A stretch of 64,000 nucleotides of DNA from Exiguobacterium marinum DSM 16307 (GTDB taxonomy: Bacteria > Bacillota > Bacilli > Exiguobacteriales > Exiguobacteriaceae), in assembly GCF_000620845.1 (NCBI RefSeq), contig NZ_KK211189.1:1193662-1257661 (forward strand), written 5' to 3'. The position numbers and the translations under genes were made by a program. Below the pieces are notes generated by a model. That model saw only the letters and a program-made list of their open reading frames with translations. It had not been told where the DNA came from and searched no databases. The first letter of the stretch is position 1. Each line of letters opens with the position of its first letter. Positions 43,418 through 52,459 of the stretch are shown piece after piece.

Positions 43418-45823
43418 TTGAATTTACGTGACCAATTACTAGAGATTTTACAGGCGAGCGAGAAACCGCTCTCTGTCGATCAACTGACCGAGCGACTACA
43501 GCTCGCGTCGACGGATGACTTCAAAGAGCTCATCCGCACATTGAATGCCCTCGAGGAAGAGGGTGCCATCGGCCGGACGCGGACGAACCGTTACGGGACG
43601 CTCGCCGTACTCGGCCAAGTCGCGGGGATCATCTCGATCCACCAGCGCGGCTTCGGCTTCTTGTCGGTTGAAGGGGAAGCGGAAGACGTGTTCTTGCCGC
43701 CCGACCAACTGAAGGACGTCTATCATGGCGATACGATCCTCGTCAAAAAGCGCGAGGACAATCGTGGCAAGACAGAAGGAATTTTATTAAAAGTTTTGAA
43801 GCGCGGACTTTCCGAGTTCGTCGGGACGTATACACTCCCGAGCGGTCGACTCGACCAGTTCGCCTTCATCGAGCCGGATGACAAACGCATCAACTTCTGG
43901 CCGGTCGTCAACCCGGACAAGTCACTCGGTGCCGTCGACGGACATAAAGTCGTCGTGCGCATCACGAAGTATCCGGACGGACGCTTCGCCGGTGCCTGTG
44001 ACGTCGTCCGCATCATCGGGCATAAGAACGATCCGGGCGTCGACATCTTGTCGATCGTCTATAAGCATGGCATCCCGACGGAGTTCCCGGAGGACGTGAT
44101 CTCTCAGGCGAATGCGGTGCCGGACGAGGCGGACGAGAAAGACTTCATCGGACGCGTCGACCTTCGTGACGAGACGATCTTCACGATTGACGGCGAAGAT
44201 GCGAAAGATTTGGACGATGCCGTCCACGTCAAAAAACTCGATAACGGCAACTACGAGCTCGGTGTCCATATCGCCGACGTTTCGCATTACGTGAAAGAGG
44301 GCTCACCGCTCGACGTCGAGGCGTTCGAGCGCGGGACGAGTGTCTATCTCGTCGACCGCGTCATTCCGATGATTCCGCACCGACTCTCGAACGGGATCTG
44401 TTCCCTCAACCCGCACGTCAACCGCTTGACGCTCAGCTGCGTCATGGAGATCTCCCCGCAAAACGGGAAGGTCGTTCGCCATGACTTGTTCCCGAGTGTC
44501 ATCAAGACGACGGAGCGGATGACGTATACGAATGTCCGTGAGATCATCGAGCGCGATGACGAAGAGACGTTGAAAAAGTACGAGCCGTTCATCGGTGAGT
44601 TCGACCTCATGGCCGAGCTCGCGGAAGTGCTTCGGAAACGCCGTAACTCGCGCGGTGCCATCAACTTCGATTTCGCCGAGGCGAAAGTCGTCGTCAACGA
44701 GGAAGGGAAGCCGGCAGATATCGTGCTTCGTCCACGTTCGGTCGCCGAGAAGTTGATCGAGGAGTTCATGCTCGCGGCCAACGAGACGGTCGCGGAACAC
44801 TTCCACAAGATGGACGTGCCGTTCATCTATCGTGTCCACGACAATCCGAAACCGGACAAGCTCGACTTCTTCTTCGACTTCGTCGCAAACTTTGGCGTTC
44901 ACATCGAACGCATCAAAGGGCAGACAGTCGAACCGAAGACGCTTCAAAAGATTTTGAAGGCAATCGACGGGGAACCGGAAGAGCCGGTCATCAGCACGAT
45001 CATGCTTCGCTCGATGCAACAGGCGAAATATGATGACGTCTCGCTCGGTCACTTCGGACTCGCGACAGACTTCTATACGCACTTCACGTCACCGATCCGT
45101 CGTTATCCGGACTTGATTGTCCACCGTCTCATGCGCACGTACGTCTTCAACAATGATTTGTCGGAGAAGACGATTGCGAAGTACGAGGACCGTCTCGGGG
45201 CGATCGCTGAACAGGCATCGAAACGGGAACGTCGCTCGGTCGACGCAGAGCGCGAGACACAGGCACTCAAAAAAGCCGAATACATGGAAGCCCATCTCGG
45301 TGAAGAGTTCGATGGTGTCGTCGCTGGCGTCACGAATTTCGGGATGTTCATCGAGCTTCCGAATACGATTGAAGGGCTTGTCCGTCTCCAGTCGATGGAT
45401 GACTACTATCACTTCGATGAGTCACAGCTCATGCTCCTCGGGGAGCGGACGAAACGTCAGTTCCGTATCGGGGACGCCGTCCGTGTCAAAGTCGACGCCG
45501 TCAACTTAGACGAGCGGACGATCGATTTCACGGTCGTCGGCATGCCGAAACGAGAACCGTCGACGCGTCGCCAACCGACGACGATCAAAGCGAAAGGCGG
45601 TCGTCCGAAGAAGGACGAGAAAGACCGTCGTGGCGGTCGCGGTCGGGACGACAAGAAGAAGCGCGGCAAACCAGGAAGACCCGGCAAGCCGGGTAAACCA
45701 GGCGAGAAACCGAAGCGAGACGGGGAGAAGTCATCCCAAGGCCGTTCGGCACTCGACCTGAAGAATAAAGACAAGCACAAACGAAAAGGCGACGCTAAAC
45801 GAGGTGCGAAGAAGCGTCGCTGA
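43418..45823 (+). CDS. rnr: Ribonuclease R
   Basis: RNase R is a 3'-5' exoribonuclease that degrades structured RNA and works with tmRNA on non-stop mRNAs. The 801 residues contain an N-terminal winged helix, cold-shock domains, the RNB catalytic core (IDGEDAKDLDDAVHV with the metal-binding Asp cluster) and an S1 domain about 625-705. A long Lys/Arg/Gly-rich tail follows (about 715-801). The start is TTG after AAGGAGG. smpB and ssrA are next, placing the trans-translation genes together. Confidence 0.96.
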   Translation: MNLRDQLLEILQASEKPLSVDQLTERLQLASTDDFKELIRTLNALEEEGAIGRTRTNRYGTLAVLGQVAGIISIHQRGFGFLSVEGEAEDVFLPPDQLKDVYHGDTILVKKREDNRGKTEGILLKVLKRGLSEFVGTYTLPSGRLDQFAFIEPDDKRINFWPVVNPDKSLGAVDGHKVVVRITKYPDGRFAGACDVVRIIGHKNDPGVDILSIVYKHGIPTEFPEDVISQANAVPDEADEKDFIGRVDLRDETIFTIDGEDAKDLDDAVHVKKLDNGNYELGVHIADVSHYVKEGSPLDVEAFERGTSVYLVDRVIPMIPHRLSNGICSLNPHVNRLTLSCVMEISPQNGKVVRHDLFPSVIKTTERMTYTNVREIIERDDEETLKKYEPFIGEFDLMAELAEVLRKRRNSRGAINFDFAEAKVVVNEEGKPADIVLRPRSVAEKLIEEFMLAANETVAEHFHKMDVPFIYRVHDNPKPDKLDFFFDFVANFGVHIERIKGQTVEPKTLQKILKAIDGEPEEPVISTIMLRSMQQAKYDDVSLGHFGLATDFYTHFTSPIRRYPDLIVHRLMRTYVFNNDLSEKTIAKYEDRLGAIAEQASKRERRSVDAERETQALKKAEYMEAHLGEEFDGVVAGVTNFGMFIELPNTIEGLVRLQSMDDYYHFDESQLMLLGERTKRQFRIGDAVRVKVDAVNLDERTIDFTVVGMPKREPSTRRQPTTIKAKGGRPKKDEKDRRGGRGRDDKKKRGKPGRPGKPGKPGEKPKRDGEKSSQGRSALDLKNKDKHKRKGDAKRGAKKRR

Positions 45824-45877
45824 CGGGGAAGGGCTCGTCCCTTCCTCCGTATCTTGTAGATAAAGGACTGAATGTGT

Positions 45878-46348
45878 ATGGCCAAGAAGAAAGATTCGAA
45901 CGCACTCGCCCAAAACCGCAAGGCGTCCTTCGATTACGCGATCGAAGATACGATTGAGGCAGGCATGGTGCTCACAGGGACGGAGATCAAGTCGGTCCGT
46001 CAATCGAAGATCAACATCGCGGATGCGTACGTCCGATTCGACGGGGGCGAGGCGACACTTCACAACTGTCATATCAGCCCGTTCGAACAAGGGAACCGCT
46101 TCAACCATGACCCACTCCGCGTCCGGAAGCTATTGTTGCATAAGAAGCAGATCAATCAGCTCATTGGAGCATCAGGGCGTGACGGCTACACGATCATCCC
46201 GCTCAAAGTGTATATCAAGAATGGGGTCGCGAAGTGCCTGCTCGGTGTCGGAAAAGGGAAGAAGAAGTACGACAAACGTGAGGACTTGAAGAAGAAAGAC
46301 GCGAAGCGTGACGTCGACCGTGCGATGCGCGATCGGCAAAAATACTGA
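45878..46348 (+). CDS. smpB: SsrA-binding protein SmpB
   Basis: SmpB binds the tRNA-like part of tmRNA and brings it to stalled ribosomes. From ATG 45878 it has 156 residues: an OB-fold core ([23 protein letters not shown] begins it) and a basic C-terminal tail ([21 protein letters not shown]) that reaches the decoding centre. ATG 45872 is only 4 nt from AAAGGA, so 45878 is more likely. ssrA follows 49 nt on. Confidence 0.96.
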   Translation: MAKKKDSNALAQNRKASFDYAIEDTIEAGMVLTGTEIKSVRQSKINIADAYVRFDGGEATLHNCHISPFEQGNRFNHDPLRVRKLLLHKKQINQLIGASGRDGYTIIPLKVYIKNGVAKCLLGVGKGKKKYDKREDLKKKDAKRDVDRAMRDRQKY

Positions 46349-46373
46349 CAACGAATCCTAATTGTGGTATATT
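46345..46373 (+). promoter_or_regulatory. ssrA promoter
   Basis: CTGACA (46345-46350), 17 bp, TATATT (46368-46373) with a TGG extension. Expected start near 46380 leaves a short 5' leader for RNase P to remove. Confidence 0.75.
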
Positions 46374-46397
46374 AAATAGAGTACCAATTACCACCCC

Positions 46398-46750
46398 GGG
46401 GACGTTATGGATTCGACGGGGGTAGGTCGGTCGTATGTTGCGTGTCGAGGGGTCGGCCTCGTTAAAACGCAAACGCCTATAACTGGCAAAACTAACACAC
46501 AACTCGCAGCAGCCTAAGTGCCCTGCGGATCCTGACATCCATCGCTTGTGTGGATGACTTTCAGGGTCTCAAACTAAGCAAGCTACGCTTCAACCTCGCC
46601 GTCTGAGGGCGCGAAGAAGAGATGAAACAGACTGGATGCGACGACGCCTGTTTATCGGCAGTGTCACATCGAGATTCAATAGATAAACTACACACGTAGA
46701 AGCATACGTTACGATGCCTTCGGACGCGGGTTCGACTCCCGCCGTCTCCA
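46398..46750 (+). ncRNA. ssrA: tmRNA (ssrA)
   Basis: The tRNA-like ends pair (GGGGACG with CGTCTCC), with the conserved TTATGGATTCGACGGGGGT near the 5' end and GGGTTCGACTCCC in the T-arm. The tag frame 46485-46517 reads GKTNTQLAAA then TAA; with the charged alanine the degradation tag is AGKTNTQLAAA. CCA is not encoded: after the discriminator A comes TTTTG, unlike B. subtilis. The 3' end is the presumed target of the adjacent island, because a degenerate copy of its last 108 nt lies at 54107-54214. Confidence 0.97.
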
Positions 46751-46791
46751 TTTTGAAGCAGTCTGTAACGACTGCGATTCAATGATTTTCA

Positions 46792-46837
46792 TGGAAGACC
46801 TTCTAATTTCATTGAGATTAGAAGGTCTTTGCTTTTG
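46792..46837 (+). terminator. Terminator after ssrA
   Basis: AAGACCTTCTAAT pairs with ATTAGAAGGTCTT around 9 nt, followed by TGCTTTT. A smaller hairpin (GCAGTC/GACTGC) precedes it at 46757-46775. Confidence 0.8.
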
Positions 46838-46869
46838 ATTGAAGCCATAAAGAAAGGAAGGTGAAGAGC

Positions 46870-47013
46870 ATGGGGAAATATCAATTGGATACGAAAAGCA
46901 AAGTAGCTGCGGCGAAGTACCAAGACGGGAAAAAGCCGACTGTTTCAAACAAGAAAGAAAGATTGAACCAGCTTCGTGAGGCGTATTTGCAGAAGCAACA
47001 AGATAAGAAGTGA
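46870..47013 (+). CDS. Small basic protein (47 residues), unknown
   Basis: The frame starts MGKYQLDTKSKVAAAKYQDG and ends EAYLQKQQDKK, preceded by AAAGGAAGG with 9 nt spacing. The protein is highly charged and helical, with no cysteine or membrane segment. Good ribosome site and core-like codon use suggest a real gene between ssrA and the island. A hairpin follows at about 47083-47125. Confidence 0.6.
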   Translation: MGKYQLDTKSKVAAAKYQDGKKPTVSNKKERLNQLREAYLQKQQDKK

Positions 47014-47082
47014 TCTGGTGAACGATTGGGTAATTTAGCGACTTCAGATGTTCTGTTATAAGAAGTTTGAGCTAAATGAAGA

Positions 47083-47127
47083 GGGCCATCCGTGCGTATG
47101 TTATGCATGGGTGGCCTTCTTGTTGTT
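47083..47127 (+). terminator. Hairpin after the 47-residue gene
   Basis: GAGGGCCATCC ... GGGTGGCCTTC forms a long stem with an extra pairing GTGC/GCAT inside; the T-tract is interrupted (TTCTTGTTGTTTC). Confidence 0.55.
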
Positions 47128-47149
47128 TCTCCGTTTTCTAATCTGATAC

Positions 47150-47310
47150 GAGTCGATTCTCACAATAAGTTGAAAAATAAGCAACGATTTTATCATTTCC
47201 ATGTTGGAATATGAACAACTCGAGTGCGATTAAAAAGTACCAATCACATGTGTGTCGAACCGCATGAGCCAGCTCATTTATTTTAAAAACAGGTTGCGAT
47301 TCACGAGACA
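47150..47310 (-). pseudogene. Decayed copy of the small membrane-protein gene at 56311-56502
   Basis: The minus strand still reads RFDTHVIGTFLIALELFIFQ followed by HGNDKIVAYF, against RFSTLIIGGLLIALGLFMFQ and DGSDAIVADLF in the intact gene. Alignment runs about 147 nt with two small indels. The upstream part contains an in-frame stop (AAA TAA ATG), and the normal stop after the LFNLW position is lost. The sequence acgagtcga before it also matches the hairpin beside the other copies. Confidence 0.75.
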
Positions 47311-47337
47311 TCTACTTTGAATGTGTAGTGCAAAATA

Positions 47338-49042
47338 GGAGTGGTTCTTACGCAATGTTGGTGAACGATGACGAGCGACCCGCTGAAGGTGGTCGCTCAT
47401 TTTTTTGCAATATCAGTGAGCACAACTCGGATCGGGATTACGACAAAGCACCCGAATCCTGAGCAAGTCAAAACTTCCCCTTCCATACATGAGTCGCTTC
47501 AACATCTTTAGACGGTTGACGTTCCCTTCCACGTAACCGTTGCTTTCTTCAAACCGACAAGCCGCCAGAATCACCTCTATATTTTGTTTGAGTCGACCCA
47601 CGAAGCGCTTCAATCCGGGATGTGATGTGACCTGTGGATTGGTGATCAATGCAAGGAGATGTTCCACGTCCCGTTCCCGAATCGCCTCCCTAAATCCTTG
47701 GATGAAACAGAACGGGATGACCAGGTCTTCGCAACGGACCAACAGGTACGAGACATCGATGGCATCATCCGGCCTGCTCAGAGGCCATTGCCAGAGTAAG
47801 CGACAGACGTCCTTGCGTGATATAAAGACCTGGGGTTCGGGAAGACCCTCCCTCCGAGCGTCACGTGAACGGTAACGGACCGCGCCAAACGAACCTCTGT
47901 AACCTAATTGCCTCAGATAAGCATCCGTTTCCTGGAGTGTGAACCGATTTCGGACACATTCCCTCAAATGTGGCATGAAACGATCAATCAAGTGAGGCTT
48001 TTGTCGTTTCGGCGGGGAGGGTTCGTAAGCCGGATCACTGTATTTTTTGACAGTCCTCCAATTCAAGCCGAGTATCTGGGCGATCGCATTCAGACTCATC
48101 CCTTGGCGGTGCATGCTTTGAACCCTTTCGACCAGCGGTCGTTTCGTTTCTTGCCGAGGTTCGGTCGGGTGTTGCGGTTTCAAACCGTACGATACAGCAC
48201 CTTCCGGATTTATAGGGATTCGAGAGGGGAGGACGCGTTGGCATATCGAGTTGAGGCATCGCCACAGGTTGTCTACGAGGTGGAATCGGTCGCTCACCAC
48301 TACGACGCCCTGGCTGAGCAACGCTTCTTGATAGGCCGGGAAGCGATCGACCGATGCGCGGACAGGTCCTTTCTCCATATTCACAAGCCAATCCGTCAAA
48401 GCGTCAGCTTCGCGGGTCCGGAGCAGGTCGATGGGGCGATGGGTCGTTGCGTCACAGATGATAGTCCCGTACCGATGCCCTTTTTTGAAGGCGAAGTCAT
48501 CAATGCCGATCACCTCGGCACAGGATCTCGGGATGGGCACCCGTCGTAACACCCTGAGCAGCGTGTCGTGACTGATGCGAAAACCCAGGACAGCAGTGAC
48601 ACGCTCGGCTTCCTTCGCACTCATGGCCAACATCAAAGTGGACAACACGCGCTCCGTACGGAGCGTTCTCCGCGAATGAGAAAGAGCCCACGGCAATCGC
48701 TCTGTAAAGATGGAACGTGGGCATCCAGAGTTGTCGCAGAACCATTTCGGGACTTGAACGTGCAATCGGAGCACTTGATGCATTCCTGAGAAGTCTTTTA
48801 GCCGCCGTGTCGCGAAACTGTGACGTCGGTGACAAGACCGACCGCAGTCTGGACAACATCCACCGCTGGAAACGAGACGAGCGGAAAAGTGTCTCACCCC
48901 ATCGTGTGAGTGAGCACTCGTGACGCGCAGTCGATCATCCAAGAATTCTAACTCGTTCATGGGAATCAATCCTTTTTGATTTTATTCCCATAATGTTAGC
49001 ATCACTACCTCACTAACATTGCGTAAGAACCACATTTGTATT
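47338..49042 (-). mobile_element. ISL3-family insertion sequence
   Basis: One transposase gene is framed by inverted repeats: GTGGTTCTTACGCAATGTT at 47341 and its complement ending at 49033. GCAAAATA occurs at 47330-47337 and again at 49043-49050, within a 14-nt direct repeat with one mismatch; this is a candidate 8-bp target duplication, the size usual for ISL3. If so the ends extend a few bases beyond the inverted repeats, which is unusual, so the exact borders are uncertain. Confidence 0.82.
47413..48960 (-). CDS. ISL3-family transposase
   Basis: The 515-residue protein has an N-terminal zinc finger (CCPDCGRSCHRR, then FCDNSGC) and a DDE domain: first Asp in VIGIDDFAFKKGHRYGTI, second in VVSDRFHLVDNL, Glu in SNGYVEGNVNRLK. 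A helix-turn-helix region lies within the domain (GMSLNAIAQILGLNWRTVKKY). All catalytic positions are intact, so it could be active. ATG 48960 follows AAAAGGA; a TTG nine bases earlier is less well placed. Confidence 0.92.
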   Translation of the reverse strand: MNELEFLDDRLRVTSAHSHDGVRHFSARLVSSGGCCPDCGRSCHRRHSFATRRLKDFSGMHQVLRLHVQVPKWFCDNSGCPRSIFTERLPWALSHSRRTLRTERVLSTLMLAMSAKEAERVTAVLGFRISHDTLLRVLRRVPIPRSCAEVIGIDDFAFKKGHRYGTIICDATTHRPIDLLRTREADALTDWLVNMEKGPVRASVDRFPAYQEALLSQGVVVVSDRFHLVDNLWRCLNSICQRVLPSRIPINPEGAVSYGLKPQHPTEPRQETKRPLVERVQSMHRQGMSLNAIAQILGLNWRTVKKYSDPAYEPSPPKRQKPHLIDRFMPHLRECVRNRFTLQETDAYLRQLGYRGSFGAVRYRSRDARREGLPEPQVFISRKDVCRLLWQWPLSRPDDAIDVSYLLVRCEDLVIPFCFIQGFREAIRERDVEHLLALITNPQVTSHPGLKRFVGRLKQNIEVILAACRFEESNGYVEGNVNRLKMLKRLMYGRGSFDLLRIRVLCRNPDPSCAH

Positions 49043-49227
49043 GCAAAATACTCTTTGAAGCCATAACGTCTGGTTATGCCGCCGTCTCTGTTAAAAAAAG
49101 ACGGTGCGTGCCATGTTACAAAAAAATTAAAGTGGGGTATTAAGCTCTTATTTAATTATGATATGCTCCCCAATAGGTAGACAGATGAAATAACAAATCT
49201 GTTTATCTGATTGGGGAGTGTTTTTTT

Positions 49228-49902
49228 ATGGCGAGAAGTCGGCATTCGATTGAACAAAAAATGGCTGCGCTACGTATGATGGAAGAAGAAACATATACAT
49301 GGAAGGAAATTATGGAGGCCCATGACGTCTCTTGGGATACCCTCCAGGTGTGGAAAGTGAAATTCGATACCGGTGGGATCGATGCGTTGAAGGAATCGAA
49401 GACATGGAGACATTACACCAAAGAACAGAAGCTCGCGGCCGTCCGTGACTATCTCGACGGTCTCTCCAAAATGGAAACCCTCTCCAAACACGACATCAGT
49501 AGTTCGTCTGTTCTTTACAGGTGGATTAGGCAGTATACTGGTCATAGCGAGTTAACAGATTCGAGAAAAGGGATGGATCGAGCTATGGCAAAAGGGAGAA
49601 AGACCACATTCGAGGAACGCATGGAGATCGTCAGGTATTGCCTGGACAATGGGCGGAACTATCAACGGACGGCCGAGATGTTCGCCGTGTCGTACCAACA
49701 GGTCTATGGTTGGACGAAAAAATATGACGCCGACGGCGTGCACGGGCTCGAGGACCGGCGTGGACGGACGAAGCAAGAAGAGGAACTGACCAACGAGGAG
49801 AAGCTCGAACGTCGCATCCAACAGATCGAGCGGGAGAACGAGCGCCTGCGGGCCGAGAACCTGTTCCTAAAAAAGTTAGAGGAGATCGAGAGGAGAGGTT
49901 GA
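49228..49902 (+). CDS. IS3-family transposase OrfA
   Basis: The 224-residue DNA-binding subunit has two helix-turn-helix regions (TWKEIMEAHDVSWDTLQVWK; NYQRTAEMFAVSYQQVYGW) and a C-terminal leucine-zipper-like coiled coil (EKLERRIQQIERENERLRAE). Near its end A_AAA_AAG (49869-49875) is an in-frame -1 slippery heptamer. Slippage there enters the orfB frame with no stop and yields an OrfAB transposase; OrfA alone acts as a regulator in this family. Confidence 0.9.
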   Translation: MARSRHSIEQKMAALRMMEEETYTWKEIMEAHDVSWDTLQVWKVKFDTGGIDALKESKTWRHYTKEQKLAAVRDYLDGLSKMETLSKHDISSSSVLYRWIRQYTGHSELTDSRKGMDRAMAKGRKTTFEERMEIVRYCLDNGRNYQRTAEMFAVSYQQVYGWTKKYDADGVHGLEDRRGRTKQEEELTNEEKLERRIQQIERENERLRAENLFLKKLEEIERRG

Positions 49903-50798
49903 TCAGCCAGATCCGGCTACAATTGCGTTACATGGCCATCGAGGAAATGTCGACGACCGATACGTTCTCGGTCGTGCTCCTGTGCGAGATCGCGCAGGTC
50001 TCACGGGCTGCCTACTATAAATGGTTGAAGCGTACCGTCTCGGTACGCGAGGAGGAGAATCTAAGCCTACTAGAGGACATCCGCCTCCTCTACGACCAGG
50101 TGAACGGGATCTACGGTTATCGACGGATCACCATGACGGTCAATCGCAGACGACGCCAGCATGGCCTGCCGGCATACAATGAGAAGTGCATCTATCGTCT
50201 CATGCGCATCCATGAGATCCGTTCGGTCATCCGCCAGAAGAGAAAGCGGTACAAAAAATCGTCACCGCAGCATGTGGCCGAGAACCTGATGAATCGGGAA
50301 TTCAGCGTGTCCCGACCTGACGAGAAATGGTGTACCGACGTCACCGAGTTCAAATTTGGTGCCGGGAAGAAGGCGTATCTGAGCGCGATCATCGACCTGT
50401 ATGACGGCTCGATCGTCGCCTATCGCATCGGGAAGTCTAACAACAACGGGCTCGTCTTCCAAACGATGATGCCAGCGATCGCGGGGCTCCGTACAGGAGC
50501 GAGTCCGATGATCCATAGTGACCGAGGATATCAATACACATCGAAAGGGTTCAAACGCATGGTAGAAGACGCGGGGCTGACCCACAGCATGTCCCGGGTC
50601 GGACGTTGTCTCGACAACGCCCCGATCGAGGGCTTTTGGGGTACCCTGAAAGTCGAGATGTACTACCTGCGTGAGTTTCAGGCCTATAGCGAACTCACAT
50701 CGGCCATCGAGGCCTACATATCGTTCTACAACCACGATCGTTTCCAGAAACGGCTAAACGGCTTGAGCCCTGTCGAATACAGGTCTCAAGCCGCCTAG
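49899..50798 (+). CDS. IS3-family transposase OrfB (DDE integrase domain)
   Basis: The 299-residue catalytic part carries the HTH_21 region and the retroviral-type rve domain. The triad is Asp in EKWCTDVTEFKF, Asp in MIHSDRGYQYTS and Glu in APIEGFWGTLKVEM. All are present. As a stand-alone gene it would begin at TTG 49899, but the functional product is probably made by frameshifting from OrfA. The element looks complete and potentially mobile. Confidence 0.9.
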   Translation: MISQIRLQLRYMAIEEMSTTDTFSVVLLCEIAQVSRAAYYKWLKRTVSVREEENLSLLEDIRLLYDQVNGIYGYRRITMTVNRRRRQHGLPAYNEKCIYRLMRIHEIRSVIRQKRKRYKKSSPQHVAENLMNREFSVSRPDEKWCTDVTEFKFGAGKKAYLSAIIDLYDGSIVAYRIGKSNNNGLVFQTMMPAIAGLRTGASPMIHSDRGYQYTSKGFKRMVEDAGLTHSMSRVGRCLDNAPIEGFWGTLKVEMYYLREFQAYSELTSAIEAYISFYNHDRFQKRLNGLSPVEYRSQAA

Positions 50799-50862
50799 TT
50801 TGGTTTTCATTATTTGCCCTGTCTACTTGACGGGGAGCAGTTCATTATAACTCAGTGTTTTT

Positions 50863-50893
50863 TTGATTATTAATACATAATTAACAATATAAT
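50863..50893 (+). promoter_or_regulatory. Possible promoter for the Septu-like operon
   Basis: TTGATT (50863-50868) and TATAAT (50888-50893) are separated by 19 bp, slightly long. It lies just outside the IS3 right end in A/T-rich DNA. Confidence 0.4.
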
Positions 50894-50994
50894 GAATATA
50901 GCAATACCATATAAAGTCTAAATTTAGTATTATTAATTATGATTTATTTTAATTAATGGTGAAAGTATGTAAAGACAATTAAGGGGGAATTTAA

Positions 50995-52452
50995 ATGGAA
51001 TTTTACGTGAAGGAATATCGAAAGGAATTAACAATTGATATGGTTTATCCTTGTGTAGTTTTAATAACCGATTATTGGGATGATTATAATACTGCTGAAA
51101 CCTTATTTCATATGATGTACTATAAAAATGCAAAAAAAAGTATAAAATTAGGTGAAGTAAAGATTATGCATAATATTGAACCGATTACTCGAAATGTGAT
51201 TCCTTCATCTTTTAAAGAACTAGATGAAGAATTTTGCTCTTTGGGACAAACTCCTGAGTATTATCGTTCATTAAATAAAATTAATAAGAAGAATAGGAAT
51301 AGAATATTAAAGGGGCTAAATGATGCAGCAATCAATCCGTATTTTAAAGAAAAATATAGCAACCATAACTTTTTTAAAAGCTCTCTTATAAGATTTAGTG
51401 AAGCCTCTAAAGCGTTAAAGGATGCTACGAATATTATTAATGGGGTCAGTGTAGAAAATGGTAATTATAAATTTGAATTTTCATGTACTTTAAAAGGATC
51501 AAGTTCTCCACACCATGTTAAATTTGATTTTCAGAAGAATATACTACCTTATAGAATAAATGCATTTGTAGGAAAAAATGCGACAGGGAAAACATCTGTA
51601 CTTAATGAAATTTCAAAATTTATGAGTGGAGTAAATAATAAAAATATACTAAACAATGAAAGACCTCCTTTTAGCAAAATTATTACTATTTCTTATAGTG
51701 CATTCGATGAAATGTATAAGCCATTTGAAGATATTAACATGAAAGATGATTTAGAAAGTAAAGATGATAATAAATTATTCAGCTATATTTATTGTGGTCT
51801 TCGCTCGAAAAATGGAATTCTTAAAATAGAAGAACTGGAAACTAATTTTTGGAGAGCATACGGTAAGATTAAAGAACAGAAAAGACTCAATATATGGATT
51901 AGAATTTTGTCAAACATATTTGAAAAAGATTACTTAGAAGAATTGGAAGAAATAAGCAAACATAAAGTCGGCGGATTCAGTTACAATCTAAGTTCTGGTC
52001 AAAATATATTGTTGTATACGATGTCAGAAGTAATTGCTAATATTCAACCGCAGTCTTTACTGATGTTCGACGAACCAGAAACACACTTACATCCTAACGC
52101 TGTTGCGAATTTAATGAGATTATTTTATGAAATCTTAGAAGAATTTGATTCTTTTGCAATAGTATCTACTCATTCTCCTCTTATAATGCAAGAAATACCA
52201 TCAAGATATGTTCATGTTTTTAATCGGTATGGAAACACAACACTTATAGAAAAACCATATAATGAATTCTTTGGCGAAAACATCAGTAATATAACGAATA
52301 TCTTATTTGAGGTGCAAGAGCACGAAAGTAATTATAAAACCTATTTAAAAAGACTCTTAGATAAAAAATCCTCGGATGAAATTATTGAATTGTTTAATGA
52401 AGAATTAAGTTTTAATGCTCTTACATACCTATCTTCTCTAAACAAGGGGTGA
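50995..52452 (+). CDS. ptuA: Septu-like defence ATPase (PtuA-type, ABC/SMC-like)
   Basis: The 485-residue protein has a RecF/ABC-type ATPase: Walker A GKNATGKT (193-200), signature LSSGQ (332-336), Walker B LLMFDEPETHLHP (about 355-367) and a switch His in STHSP (391-395). Between Walker A and the signature is a 130-residue helical insert. The first 170 residues precede the ATPase and are of unknown fold. An HNH nuclease gene follows 7 nt downstream, the PtuA-PtuB arrangement of the Septu anti-phage system (also the effector pair of retron Ec78). DNA is about 30% GC, unlike the core genome. AAGGGGG lies 8 nt before the ATG. Confidence 0.83.
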   Translation: MEFYVKEYRKELTIDMVYPCVVLITDYWDDYNTAETLFHMMYYKNAKKSIKLGEVKIMHNIEPITRNVIPSSFKELDEEFCSLGQTPEYYRSLNKINKKNRNRILKGLNDAAINPYFKEKYSNHNFFKSSLIRFSEASKALKDATNIINGVSVENGNYKFEFSCTLKGSSSPHHVKFDFQKNILPYRINAFVGKNATGKTSVLNEISKFMSGVNNKNILNNERPPFSKIITISYSAFDEMYKPFEDINMKDDLESKDDNKLFSYIYCGLRSKNGILKIEELETNFWRAYGKIKEQKRLNIWIRILSNIFEKDYLEELEEISKHKVGGFSYNLSSGQNILLYTMSEVIANIQPQSLLMFDEPETHLHPNAVANLMRLFYEILEEFDSFAIVSTHSPLIMQEIPSRYVHVFNRYGNTTLIEKPYNEFFGENISNITNILFEVQEHESNYKTYLKRLLDKKSSDEIIELFNEELSFNALTYLSSLNKG

Positions 52453-52459
52453 AATATTT

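Larger units (their letters stand above)
49164..50839 (+). mobile_element. IS3-family insertion sequence (IS150-like)
   Basis: Ends are TGCTCCCC...AGTAGACAG-type inverted repeats: TGCTCCCCAATAGGTAGACA at 49164 and the complement of CTGTCTACTTGACGGGGAGCA ending at 50839, with the TG...CA termini usual for the family. Two overlapping genes, orfA and orfB, are joined by a slippery site. The flanking bases (ATA and GTT) show no 3-bp target duplication, so one flank has probably been rearranged since insertion. Confidence 0.9.

Noticed and set aside
47908-48549. 213-codon plus-strand frame inside the ISL3 transposase gene
   Set aside because: Antisense shadow of an intact transposase; no ribosome site or domain.
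49071-49082. CGCCGTCTC after the ISL3 element as another ssrA 3' end
   Set aside because: Only 9 bases agree with the tmRNA end and the flanks do not align, so chance is likely.
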